From NCBI GenBank assembly GCA_034696485.1, contig JAQIWT010001526.1, forward strand, positions 1-10,466: 10,466 nt of DNA. Reading direction: 5' to 3'. Source of the DNA: Isohypsibius dastychi. Its lineage: Eukaryota; Tardigrada; Eutardigrada; Parachela; Isohypsibiidae. Below the pieces are notes generated by a model. It was given only the letters and a program-made list of their open reading frames with translations, did no database searches and was not told the origin of the DNA. A program made the position numbers and the translations under genes. Shown piece after piece: positions 1 to 10,466 of this stretch (position 1 is its first letter; every line of letters begins with the position of its first letter).

Positions 1-3000
1 AACCTGGAGCTCTGGTCCAAGTATTTGCCGGCAAATTTGTCTTACAAGCTTTCATGTTGATAGTCCAATTGGGGCAATAATACGCTGAAAATAGTTGGAT
101 TTGTTCTCAGGTGCAAAATAAGCGGTACGATGTTGTTATGGTGTTAAAAAAGACAGGAACCCGGATTTTTGAAACTGGTGATCTTTCGCCTCGGACTCAC
201 CGTTGTCTCCCCACAAAGTCAGACCGCTAATCGGATTATCATTCGCAGCACATCCAGCATCCACGAAGGCATTGATAATAATGCCTTGTAACTTTCCGGA
301 ATTATCGACACCAACGTTATAGTTGACATAATATGGATTGCGTTTTCCGAGAATTTTGGCATTATCCCACAAGCTTAGATGCATCTTTACGGGTCTGTTC
401 AAAAAAGATACACAACCGAACACTGAGAACTGCCACCTGAATGGGTAAATTCTTACTTGTTGGTCAAAGCGGCAGCTACCGCCGTTGCGGTCGCTATCAA
501 GTTGTTTCGCGTAATTTTGCCACCAAAAGCTCCTCCAACGCGCTTCACCGATACGTTTATCCTGAAACAATGTTATATCAATCAAATAGCTCCAACTTTG
601 CTGTATTTGATAAATGTATTGTATTTCCGAAGTGACAACAAAAAACTATTGATTAAAACATTTTTGAAATCACATACGAACTTAACGTTCTGGTTTTTCT
701 TACGAGTTCTTCTTGACGCCCAAACATCCGGCAATTCCATCCTGCACCGCATCAACCCACTGCGTACTGGTTTCCACATCCATACCATCTTCAGTTGGAA
801 AGCAAACGGTGACCTTCCATCAAATCACAACTGAATTTCATTCCAAAATCAATGACAGCTGCCGCACTTACATGGGTTTCCATATGAAAATGCATTTGTG
901 CTCCGATCTCCAGTTCACCAGAAATCTGAACAGGAGCGTTCGCGACCGCAGTTTTTGCATCTCCAATAACCAACGGATCAATATTTGGAAAAAACGATTC
1001 TGCCTTAATTGCGTCTTGACAGGTCAAGATGGGGGTCTTGATATTCGAGTAAGTCACTTTAACTAGCTTGGCAGCATTTTCCGCTTGAAGCTGCGATTCT
1101 GAAAAAAAATGATGAAGAAAAAACTGGATCAAAATAAAAAATAATCATCCTACTTGCAACAATAATAGCAATAGGCTGTCCTGCGTACAGCGATTTGGTG
1201 GTAGCGAGAATTTCTTCTTCGCTTACACCGGGTGCATTAAAATTGTTCTTTCCGGGAATGTCAGTCGCTATGATAAACATCACAAAACCGGGAGCTTTCA
1301 ACGCATCAGTGGCGTCAATTTTAGAAATATCAGCGTTTCCTTGCGTCGAGATCACGAATGCAGCATGCAACATTTCGCTGTTATGATGGTCCGAAATGTA
1401 TTTGGCTTCCCCGGTACACTGAACCATTGACTCGATTTTAGGAATCGGTTGGGTCAAGGGATAATTTTTCGGATTGGTTGGGTAGCTTTGGGTGCCGGAT
1501 GAAATCGGCCGGACAAGACTTCCGACTGCCGACCGGAAGCGCGGATCAGCCACATCCCCAAGCAATTCCAACGCAAACTGGAAAAAAACCTAAATTGTTA
1601 AAACGCAACGGAATCAGCTCAAATCAGAGTAAAATTAACCTTGTAGAAAAGGGCGCAACTGAGTGACTTCTTATAAGCAGGCGTCGGTTCCCCTGGAATA
1701 TCCGTCGGTGATAATTCTGCTTGCAGGACATTTAATGCGGCTACAATTGATTCTTCAGCATCACATTATTACTTCGCTTCATAAGATATTTGTTCACCTT
1801 GCAAATTTGCCGGTGATGCGATGTCTTTGTTCATCAAATTCGCCTCAGTTTGGGTGGCATGGATCTACGTACACGAACAAAATTATTGTACCAATCAAAT
1901 TAGTTACATAATAAAAACTGAAACTCACAAAGCCTTTGTTGATGTTTCCAAAGATAAGCGTGGCTTTTAAAACAATGACCTTTCCATTCTGTCGCAAAAC
2001 CTGCGCTCTGAACCCAGCATTGACCCATGCATGGGCGTTCTTATTACACCAGAACAAAACCGATGATTTTGTGGCAAAAGATGTAATAGATACGATATCA
2101 TTTTACTGTACCTGAGAACGTGGCATGATCTTGTAAGTTCGGAAAACGCAATCCGCCGTGCAAGGCGGGAAGGTCGCACTAGTGATGACCTTTGACTTCA
2201 TGACGGTGTTTAAGAAGTCTTTTGGCAAAACACTGACCGATGTGGGTGGACTGACAGAAGCATCGACTGAAAGGATACTCTTCAATTTAAGGGCTGAAGC
2301 CGTTTATTTTGTAGGGAAAAAACCTCATACCAATAGTCAGTTCAGCGGTCGCCAGCTCGAAGCATAGGAAAGCATCTGATGGAAACTCGTTATGCGCATG
2401 CTTGATCCTAGAGAACCAAAACTAATAATTATCCATAATCGAAACAATTATTCATCTTACATCAAGTTTCCGGCCCAGGTTCCAGCCTACAAAAAACCAG
2501 TTCCGATTAGCTTCTGTCAAAACTGCCAAAATGATGCCTTACGTTCCGAACAGGTACGCTGGCTATTTTTCGGATATGAGCAGCTAAGTTTCCCAAGTAA
2601 GCATAACCGGGAGTTTGAGAATTCGTCTCAAAAAGCGTGATAACTTGCGTCAACGTCAGATTGGCTCCGATGGTCAGTCCAGCTGCGGTGACCGAAGTCT
2701 GGCTCAGCTCAGCAATTTTCTTGGTATCCACATATGCATCATATGGTCCGTCATCGTAAACCCCAATGCTTGTTCTACCAGCAGCATAGAAAACCTTCTT
2801 GTCTTTTAGATCGGTTTGTAAAAGCTTGTAGAATGCAGGAAGATCGGCTGGCTGATACCAAGCCGGCTGATCGGCTTTTATTCTAGATTCGATGATGATT
2901 TCCGCCCGGTTGGCATCGCAGTGACCGAGACATTTCTTGCCATTTCGAGGACAAACAGCCTTGTCACATTCCTGGGAAAATTTTGAATTTAACATGACAG

Positions 3001-3908
3001 ATCTAACGCCAAAAGAAGTTTCAACAAACCTCCAACTCAGGCATCTTCTTGCCCTCCGCAAACGACTGGAAAGCCGCCAAGATTGGCCGATATCCTGGAA
3101 CAAATCCCAGTCTGAAAAATCAGCTGACCAAGAATTCTCGCAAAACATTACTATACCGGTACAACGGCAAATATTTCCATCAAAGGAGTCTTCAACAATT
3201 CGATTGGTCAGGCTGTTACCAGGAAAATTTTGGGTCAAGCTGAAAATATAACCATGCTGTTTTCTAGCGAAAAATAAAGGCACAATTTCTAACAACGCGT
3301 ACTTGTACATAGACATGACCATTCCCGGTGTGCAATAGCCGCACTGGGTTCCATAATTTTCGGTCAGCGTCTTCTGGATCACATGGGGCTTTTTCTGGGT
3401 TCCGAGATGTTCCACCGTTGTGATATTCCATCCATCGCAAGACAGAATCGGACAAAGACACTAGAACAAACGTAGCACCTATGTTTTCAACCACTCCTGA
3501 TATTGTACTGGTGTTAGTGGGGAATTCTAACTTCTTAATATCACTGGAGTCTACTGAGAAAGTACAGTATCACAAAATACAATAATTTCAGAATTCGTGA
3601 GTCTTATAAAAAAACAAGTGCGGCTGCCTACCGAATTGATGGATCTCTTTATTGTGACGTCTTTGTTGGAAGGATCAGGGTGTTCCACATAAACGACACA
3701 AACTCCACACCCACCCTCTCGACACATAACTTTCGTTCCAGTCAAACCAACATTTTTCCTGAGAAAATCATTCAGTGTGACGTCCGAAAATGTTGTAGGT
3801 ACTGAAAAGCAAATGACGAAATAGGATGAAAAAGCGCACACGACACAACGCGAACTGCTTACCTGAATAAATTGTCTCGTTAATGGTCACGCTGATATTT
3901 CCCGACAT
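1..3908 (-). CDS. Aldehyde oxidase / xanthine dehydrogenase-like molybdo-flavoenzyme, 18 exons, C-terminal part missing
   Basis: Oxidises aldehydes or N-heterocycles by hydroxylation at a molybdenum cofactor, passing electrons through two 2Fe-2S clusters to FAD; the family is usually cytosolic. Exons, in coding order, by descending coordinates: 3908-3863, 3801-3632, 3460-3303, 3239-3157, 3094-3030, 2971-2543, 2486-2461, 2407-2331, 2266-2112, 2039-1929, 1864-1798, 1740-1640, 1577-1154, 1098-872, 813-704, 561-457, 394-201, 84-1. All junctions are GT-AG and keep one frame for 877 codons of a family usually near 1,300 residues. First 2Fe-2S domain: CREGGCGVC with Cys42, 47, 50 and Cys73. Second: CGYCTPG (Cys112, 115) and CRC (Cys149, 151). 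A Cys-rich linker spans about 176-192. FAD domain: AAGRTSIG about 237-244 and GTWAGNLM about 319-326. Molybdopterin domain: Gln705, GGAFGGK 759-765, Arg874. The start ATG has A at -3 and an in-frame TGA 27 bases upstream. Ile766 replaces the xanthine-binding Glu, so aldehyde oxidase is favoured over true xanthine dehydrogenase; subtype unproven. Confidence 0.92.
2461..2486 (-). other. 26-bp micro-exon (exon 7) of the oxidase gene
   Basis: This exon encodes AGTWAGNL plus two bases of the Met codon, part of the FAD-binding loop that reads GT.AGNLM in relatives. It lies between introns of 56 bp (2487-2542, donor GTAAGG, acceptor TTTGTAG) and 53 bp (2408-2460, donor GTAAGA, acceptor TTCTCTAG). 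Without it the frame is lost and the FAD loop disappears, so it must be constitutive. Automatic gene finders could easily miss it. Confidence 0.85.
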
Positions 3909-4775
3909 TTTCCAAGACTTCTTGAAGAATATTCAAACAGAAGACAAAAACCGATGACCTACAGAGCAAAAAAAAGACAGTGCACACAAATGCCTCCAAA
4001 AGGCGGTAACACACCAGCTGATCTAGTAATAAAGTATCAGGCGCACCAACACCGGTACAATCCAACTACTGTAGAGTATCCCAAGTACAAATTGTAGCCG
4101 TACTGTCAAAAGATTTGCACTAAATTGCCTGAATAAAGCGGTCAGTAGCTATCTACACTAAGATAATTTTTCATACACCCCATCAGTTTGGAGGTCCTTA
4201 TCTTATCGTCAGTTCAGTAATAATACACGGCGAAAACGAGGAGACAGTGGTGTAGCTCTTGTACAGCGGAACCACAAAATTAACAAATGATTATCAAATC
4301 ATATTAGGTCAAAAAGCTCAATCTTTATGTATTGTTCTCTGAGCGGAAAGAACTACGATATTTTTTTTATTGTACCGGTACTCTGAACGACCGGAACTGC
4401 TTTGTCATTTTGATCTTCCGTGAAAGGCTGAGGTCCCCAGTTCAAGAATACTGATTTACCACTGTTAGATTAGTTCATAATCTAAATATGTCAACAAAAG
4501 CACAGCGGCATGTTTCAAAAAAACCAAAACCGAAATTTCCATCACGTGGTGCCACCTGTCGATTAAGCAAATGCCACCTGCAGGGCTGATTACTCAAAAT
4601 CCAAAATATGTTTTCGAAACAAACTGTAATTTCGCTTCTGGCCCGCATCTTCCATGCTCGGTATTTTCCACCGAGCTTCATTGCTTACCAAAATTCTCGG
4701 CTTTTCTTCAGACCAATCTTCGCAACAATCCTTCCTTCACCAGCAGAGGTCTTTCGTTCCAGTAATTCCACAAAA
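3909..4775. promoter_or_regulatory. Divergent intergenic region between the oxidase (minus) and the GST (plus)
   Basis: This stretch of about 870 bp separates two head-to-head start codons and must hold the promoters of both genes unless untranslated exons lie within it. Visible sites: a GATCAGCTG word on the minus strand at 4015-4023, about 107 bp upstream of the oxidase ATG; a palindrome GTACCGGTAC at 4372-4381; a perfect E-box CACGTG at 4543-4548; and a repeated TGCCACCTG at 4550-4558 and 4572-4580. No convincing TATA box was found for either gene. An ATG in frame with the GST lies at 4608, so part of this region may be coding in a longer isoform. I see no RNA gene and no other protein gene here. 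Confidence 0.55.
4608..4775 (+). other. Possible in-frame N-terminal extension of the GST (mitochondrial-type leader)
   Basis: The frame of the GST stays open upstream to an ATG at 4608 (A at -3), giving 56 extra residues before the usual Met. The stretch contains about nine Lys/Arg/His residues and a single acidic residue, with many hydroxylated and aromatic residues, as in mitochondrial targeting leaders. Canonical sigma GSTs start at the inner Met, which has the better context (caaaATGG), so the extension may be only untranslated leader that happens to be open. About 7% of random 56-codon stretches would be free of stops. Confidence 0.3.
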
Positions 4776-5641
4776 ATGGCGCAGACGAATTCTTCGTACA
4801 AACTGATCTATTTGGATATGGCTGGATCCGCGGAAATGATACGGTACATATTCTGCTTCGCTGGAGTTGAATTCGAGGACAAGCGTTTGAAATATCCCGA
4901 GCTCAAAGCAATGAAAAACCAGCTTCCGTTTGGAATGGTTCCTGTGCTTGAAATTGATGGAAAGGAAATGATTGGACAAAGTAACGCAATCGCTCAGTTT
5001 GTGGCCAGAAGATTCAATCTTGCAGGAAGTAATGAGATGGAAATAGCAAGAGTCAATAGCATCGGGGATTTCGTTATTGGTAAGGGCAGAACAACAAAAT
5101 AAAAGCCGAAATTTGCAAGAAAGTAATTGAGACGGAAAAAACGTCAACGTCCAAAACAAATCAATCAAGAAACGTTTATTTGTTCAAATGGCTCAATCAA
5201 GCCCCGGTTTCCGGTTTGTTTTCGATGTTAGTCCTTTGCTTTTCGGGATCTTCTTTTTCTGTTTATCTACATTCAGAAAGAGAGAAGTGGTAAATTTTCT
5301 TCTGTTTTACAGAGGCGAAAGAACCATTTTTTGCCTGGTTTATGGAAAAAGACGAACAGCGAAAGAAGGAATTGAAGGCCAAATATTTTAGCGAAAAAGT
5401 GCACGACAGTTTGGCCACATTCGAGAGCGAGCTGAAGAAAAACGATGACGGGTCTGGTTTTTATGTCGGAGACGGCCCAACGTGGGCTGATTTCACAGTC
5501 GCATGTTTCACCGGCTCACTGGACGAAATGCAACCTGGGCTACTGGACAAGTATCCACTGACTCGAAAACATTACCAGCGGGTGCAGCAGTTGAAGGGTA
5601 TTAAAGAATGGCGAGAGAAGCATTCGGAGAAGAGCAGCTGA
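4776..5641 (+). CDS. Sigma-type glutathione S-transferase, two exons, 210 residues
   Basis: Conjugates glutathione to electrophiles such as lipid-peroxidation products; some sigma members are prostaglandin D synthases. It is a cytosolic dimer in known relatives. Exons are 4776-5079 and 5313-5641, with a 233-bp GT-AG intron (phase 1) between them. The thioredoxin-like N-domain shows the catalytic Tyr12 in SYKLIYLDMAGSAE, the cis-Pro loop at GMVPVLEIDG (Pro56), and the glutathione-binding QSNAIAQF (Gln68, Ser69). The all-helical C-domain begins near residue 88 and has the conserved TWADF segment, whose Asp caps a buried helix. The 210-residue length matches the family, and nothing is missing across the junction, which falls in the linker after GDFVI. 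The start ATG has A at -3 and G at +4. It is divergent from the oxidase and followed closely by the phospho-lyase on the same strand. Subclass sigma is inferred from motif layout, not from a phylogeny. Confidence 0.93.
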
Positions 5642-5850
5642 TTTTTGAAAGTATAAGACCGTAGAGAGTTTCCGGTGTCCTCCGGTGGCATTAATTTTTA
5701 TTTCTTTTTAAACATGAAATTCTCATCGATCTGCAGAAGCATTGACTGCTTGCTGTTTTCTTGAGTTTTGTCTTGTATTTGTTCGGCATCCAGCACGATG
5801 GTCAATACGTTGATGACAAATAAATAAAATGCATTGGCCAAACGACGTCA
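5642..5850 (+). terminator. GST 3' UTR with overlapping polyadenylation signals
   Basis: After the TGA stop, the sequence is U-rich and then reads AAATAAATAAAAT, giving two overlapping AATAAA hexamers at 5819-5824 and 5823-5828. This sets the expected cleavage site near 5840-5850 and a 3' UTR of about 200 bases. The next gene's first candidate ATG is only about 175-200 bp further on. Confidence 0.7.
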
Positions 5851-6022
5851 CTGATCAGCTGTGGGGCTCACGGACCAACAGGGTTCATGTCGCCTTACGC
5901 TGTTCTCACAGTCACACACATGTGTACACACCTCATTTGGAGACGAGCTTGAAGTTTCAAATTTTACAACATTGACCGATTTCACCTTCACGACTTTGTG
6001 GTGCACTTGTTTCCAGTTTCAT
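5845..6022 (+). promoter_or_regulatory. Short upstream region of the phospho-lyase gene
   Basis: Contains a half CRE ACGTCA (5845-5850) followed by GATCAGCTG (5853-5861), the same two words seen together near 9808-9850. A good splice-acceptor sequence, cttgtttccag, ends at 6016, six bases before the ATG at 6023. That suggests either a 5' UTR intron, whose donor would lie upstream, or a trans-splice site. No TATA box is apparent. Confidence 0.4.
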
Positions 6023-8467
<2,445 letters not shown>

Positions 8468-8756
8468 ATATTGATTCTATTTGTGAATATTCAAAATCTT
8501 CCAGTATTTTGATGCGGTGTTTGAAAAGCCAGTTTTCAATTTTTTATTCCAGTGTGCATTTTTAGAGTTTGATTGTCCTTAATCTTAGTACTCCCGTAAA
8601 AGCCCAACTCGCCAACAAAATTCAGAGGTGCATTAGTATGGTGATTGACTCCTTCCGTTTTGTCGATAGTTATTTGCATCGGGAAGAAGTCTTTTAATAT
8701 CCCGTAATATATTGTATTATAATGTAATATAATGTAACATAATATAACATAATAAA
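8468..8756 (+). terminator. Phospho-lyase 3' UTR, tentative polyadenylation signal
   Basis: The first AATAAA on the plus strand after the stop is at 8751-8756, inside the AT-rich repeat, giving a 3' UTR of about 290 bases. U-rich stretches near 8540-8560 could serve as an earlier non-canonical site. Confidence 0.4.
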
Positions 8757-8760
8757 TAAT
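8711..8760. repeat. Degenerate 10-bp AT-rich tandem repeat
   Basis: Four clear units in exact 10-base register from 8721 read AATGTAATAT, AATGTAACAT, AATATAACAT, AATAAATAAT, with a weaker unit before them. It is a simple minisatellite-like tract at the end of the phospho-lyase gene. Confidence 0.75.
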
Positions 8761-9500
8761 TCGATGAACCCAATTCTGAGCCTCATAAGTGAAATTAATG
8801 ATAATGTGTGAGCATAGCAGTGCAATACTGAATGCGGAAAGTACAGAAAGACGTCAGGTGGCGCAGCTGTGCTATGTGCTTGTCGATTAGTCATTTGGTT
8901 ACCGTCGTACGATTACAAAGTGAATTGGTTTTTGTTTATTGAAACAAGGAAATACGAAAAGTTGACAGCACAGAATATTTTTTTATGGAATCCATGTGAT
9001 TGGGAGTGACAAACGGATATGTGGTCAGATGATCCTGGTGTTCTAACTCGTGGTTTTTATACCTAGTCTCACCCGTGTTTGTCTATTTTCAGTTACGTTT
9101 ATGATGTAGCAAATGACTGAAACTGCCGCCGAACTGATAACGTTTTGAACTGGTCGTGTAAAAAACGCATGGTGTCATTCACTCATTTCAGCAACCGTCT
9201 AGAAAACAATCGCACTCCGTCAATCTTCAACATTTCATTTGTCGACCGTCGCAGTTCATTTATCTCGCGCTGCGGACAGAATGCCTCTGATCAGGTGTTT
9301 TACAGTAGCAAATAGTTATCACTTGATCGTTGAAAGTGAACTGGAAATCAAATTTCCTTTGAAACCAATTCGCGACCCAGTTTCTCAGACACAAAGCGCC
9401 AGACCGCCCTCAAACAAGGTCATCAAACTTACAATGCTTCCCAAACACATGAGTTATAAACCTATATTACTCGAGTAGATCTCATCATCGCACTTCCCAT
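8761..9500. other. Intergenic stretch without a recognisable gene
   Basis: About 740 bp with no convincing coding exon. A 79-codon open frame at 9239-9478 (plus) has no family features and no splice support. Two TTTCAG acceptor-like sites occur (near 9093 and 9192), but neither opens into a recognisable exon. I see no RNA gene or mobile element. Confidence 0.5.
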
Positions 9501-9541
9501 TTAACAATCGTTGCGGGAAGAAAGCGGAAGCGAGCGTTCTT

Positions 9542-9573
9542 CCGGAAGCTACCTTGCCTTACCGGAAGTTACC
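9542..9573 (+). promoter_or_regulatory. Paired ETS-like sites in a 20-bp direct repeat
   Basis: CCGGAAGCTACC (9542-9553) and CCGGAAGTTACC (9562-9573) are near-identical 12-mers starting 20 bp apart, about two helical turns. CCGGAAG is the core bound by ETS-family factors. Two further GGAAG words lie just upstream (9516-9520 and 9526-9530). Confidence 0.5.
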
Positions 9574-9673
9574 GGCTATTTTCATGTTTTCCATACGGAA
9601 ACACTCGAAGGAAAATATTCAATATACCTAAGCCGAAAATGTGATGATGACACTAAAAACCAATAATTCGTCA

Positions 9674-9850
9674 TGAGTCACACCCAATTTCCTGGGCCGC
9701 TGCTCCCTTTGTTTTCATTCAGCAATGATTCATGTGGCATAGCCCCGCCTCCAGTCCTCTTGTCCAATCATATGGCAGCTCGTTGGAACTGACCCCTATG
9801 ACTTGTGACGTCAGCAATTCGAAACTTGGTGTTTATAACAAGATCAGCTG
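9674..9850 (+). promoter_or_regulatory. Putative core promoter of a downstream plus-strand gene
   Basis: Ordered animal promoter words are visible: AP-1 core TGAGTCA (9674-9680), GC-box-like CCCCGCC (about 9743-9749), CCAAT (9764-9768), full palindromic CRE TGACGTCA (9806-9813), TATA-like TTTATAA (9832-9838) and GATCAGCTG (9842-9850). The order and spacing resemble a CRE/CCAAT/TATA promoter with initiation expected near 9860-9870. Each word alone is weak; the ordered set is the argument. Confidence 0.5.
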
Positions 9851-9861
9851 TCATAATTTGA

Positions 9862-9965
9862 GCAAAACTCACGAAGTTGTTGGTGTAAATTGATTTTGGA
9901 ATACTCTCTCGCTGATCCGTGATCTCAACCCCAAGGTTGCTCATATTTGCTCGAGGAAACTGAAG
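9862..9965 (+). other. Candidate untranslated first exon of a downstream gene
   Basis: Follows the putative TATA box at the expected distance, contains no ATG, and ends in a strong splice donor CTGAAG|GTACGT (GT at 9966-9967). The rest of the gene would lie in or beyond the last 500 bases. The exact start is a guess from TATA spacing. Confidence 0.35.
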
Positions 9966-10466
9966 GTACGTCGTCTCTCGATGCAGAGTGTCCGTACACA
10001 AGTCAAGCGTGTTAAATTAAACACGCCGTTCATCTCGTCGGTCGGTCGGTGGCTTGCTTTGGTATAAGTTCCTTCCTTCCTATCCGCACTGTTCATTTAT
10101 TCGCGGTCATAGCCTCGACAAACGAAACGGCGTTTAAAGTGGATGTGGCGGCGTTTTGTTCAGAGCCTGAATGTTATTTAATACCCCCAACGTCAGCCGG
10201 CTTTCCGTTTCTTTTCAGAGCTCTTCTCTCGCATCTCATAAAAGAGTCTCCGGACAAACACGTCCATCTGCTGGCTCGATCTTGTTGGTTTTGTCAGTTG
10301 CTGTTCGTGAGGCTGAGCGGACGGAGCGCGGCCACCACCACACACTGAGCTAGCTCAAATGTGCGAGGAGGATTCTGTAACGTGAGATTGTTTGTTTGTT
10401 TGACGAACTCATGATGATCCTGGCTGACGGGAGAAGTGTTGGTCAGCCTGTTGGGAATCTGGTTGC
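9966..10466. other. Final 500 bp: no gene recognised; short simple repeats
   Basis: If the donor at 9966 is used, this is first-intron or leader sequence. It contains three GTCG units (10037-10048), three TTCC units (10069-10080) and a GTTT/TTTG run (10389-10401). An ATG at 10411 opens a frame that reaches the window end (at least 18 codons, beginning MMILADGRSVG), too short to judge. Overlapping open frames at 10049-10348 and 10171-10353 show no protein-family features. Confidence 0.35.

Noticed and set aside
2392-3251. Several plus-strand open frames opposite the oxidase exons
   Set aside because: They are shadows of the minus-strand exons, which carry clear iron-sulfur and FAD motifs.
4372-4381. 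Palindrome GTACCGGTAC, with ACCGGTAC also at 3155 and 4051
   Set aside because: Short; one copy is in an oxidase intron and the copies have no common context, so chance is sufficient.
5188-5391. Open frame inside the GST intron starting ATG GCT CAA, resembling the true GST start (Met-Ala-Gln)
   Set aside because: The similarity ends after three codons, the rest shows no GST features, and it runs through the intron acceptor into exon 2 in the wrong frame.
9193-9293. Possible exon between TTTCAG and GATCAG|GTGTTT
   Set aside because: The translation has no recognisable features and there is no partner exon in a consistent frame.
9768-10001. 77-codon minus-strand open frame
   Set aside because: No family resemblance; it overlaps the promoter-like motif set and is probably chance.
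10037-10401. Short tetranucleotide runs (GTCG, TTCC, TTTG)
   Set aside because: Only three or so units each; ordinary simple sequence.

Overview
The window is a compact stretch of an animal nuclear genome, most likely an ecdysozoan or similar small-genome invertebrate. Genes are split by many very short introns (mostly 53-83 bp, GT-AG), there is no bacterial operon structure, and the three recognisable proteins (a molybdo-flavin aldehyde oxidase/xanthine dehydrogenase, a sigma-type glutathione S-transferase and a class III PLP phospho-lyase) are of metazoan type. I cannot name the species; a small-intron crustacean, tardigrade or nematode-like lineage would fit, and this is inference only.

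Layout. Positions 1-3908 (minus strand) hold the N-terminal two thirds (about 877 residues, 18 exons) of an aldehyde oxidase/xanthine dehydrogenase-like enzyme, whose 3' end lies beyond position 1. Positions 3909-4775 are a divergent intergenic region that must contain the promoters of this gene and of the next one. Positions 4776-5641 (plus strand) are a two-exon, 210-residue sigma-like glutathione S-transferase with overlapping AATAAA signals at 5819-5828. Less than 200 bp later, positions 6023-8467 (plus strand) hold a nine-exon gene for a class III aminotransferase-fold enzyme of the ethanolamine-phosphate / 5-phosphohydroxy-lysine phospho-lyase family. Positions 8468-9500 contain a 3' UTR, a 10-bp AT-rich repeat and otherwise nothing I recognise. 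Positions 9542-9838 contain an ordered set of animal promoter motifs (paired ETS-like sites, AP-1, GC box, CCAAT, palindromic CRE, TATA-like), followed by an ATG-free stretch ending in a good splice donor at 9966. I read this as the promoter and untranslated first exon of another plus-strand gene that continues outside the window.

How the genes may work together (inference): the phospho-lyase family releases acetaldehyde or 2-aminoadipate semialdehyde, aldehyde oxidases oxidise aldehydes, and sigma GSTs conjugate lipid-peroxidation aldehydes. The three neighbours could therefore form an aldehyde-handling neighbourhood. No new mobile, CRISPR or phage-like system is visible. The most unusual points are a GC-AG intron in the phospho-lyase gene, in-frame upstream starts that would add mitochondrial-type leaders to both the GST and the phospho-lyase, loss of the xanthine-binding glutamate in the oxidase, and a 9-bp motif repeated in three putative promoter regions.
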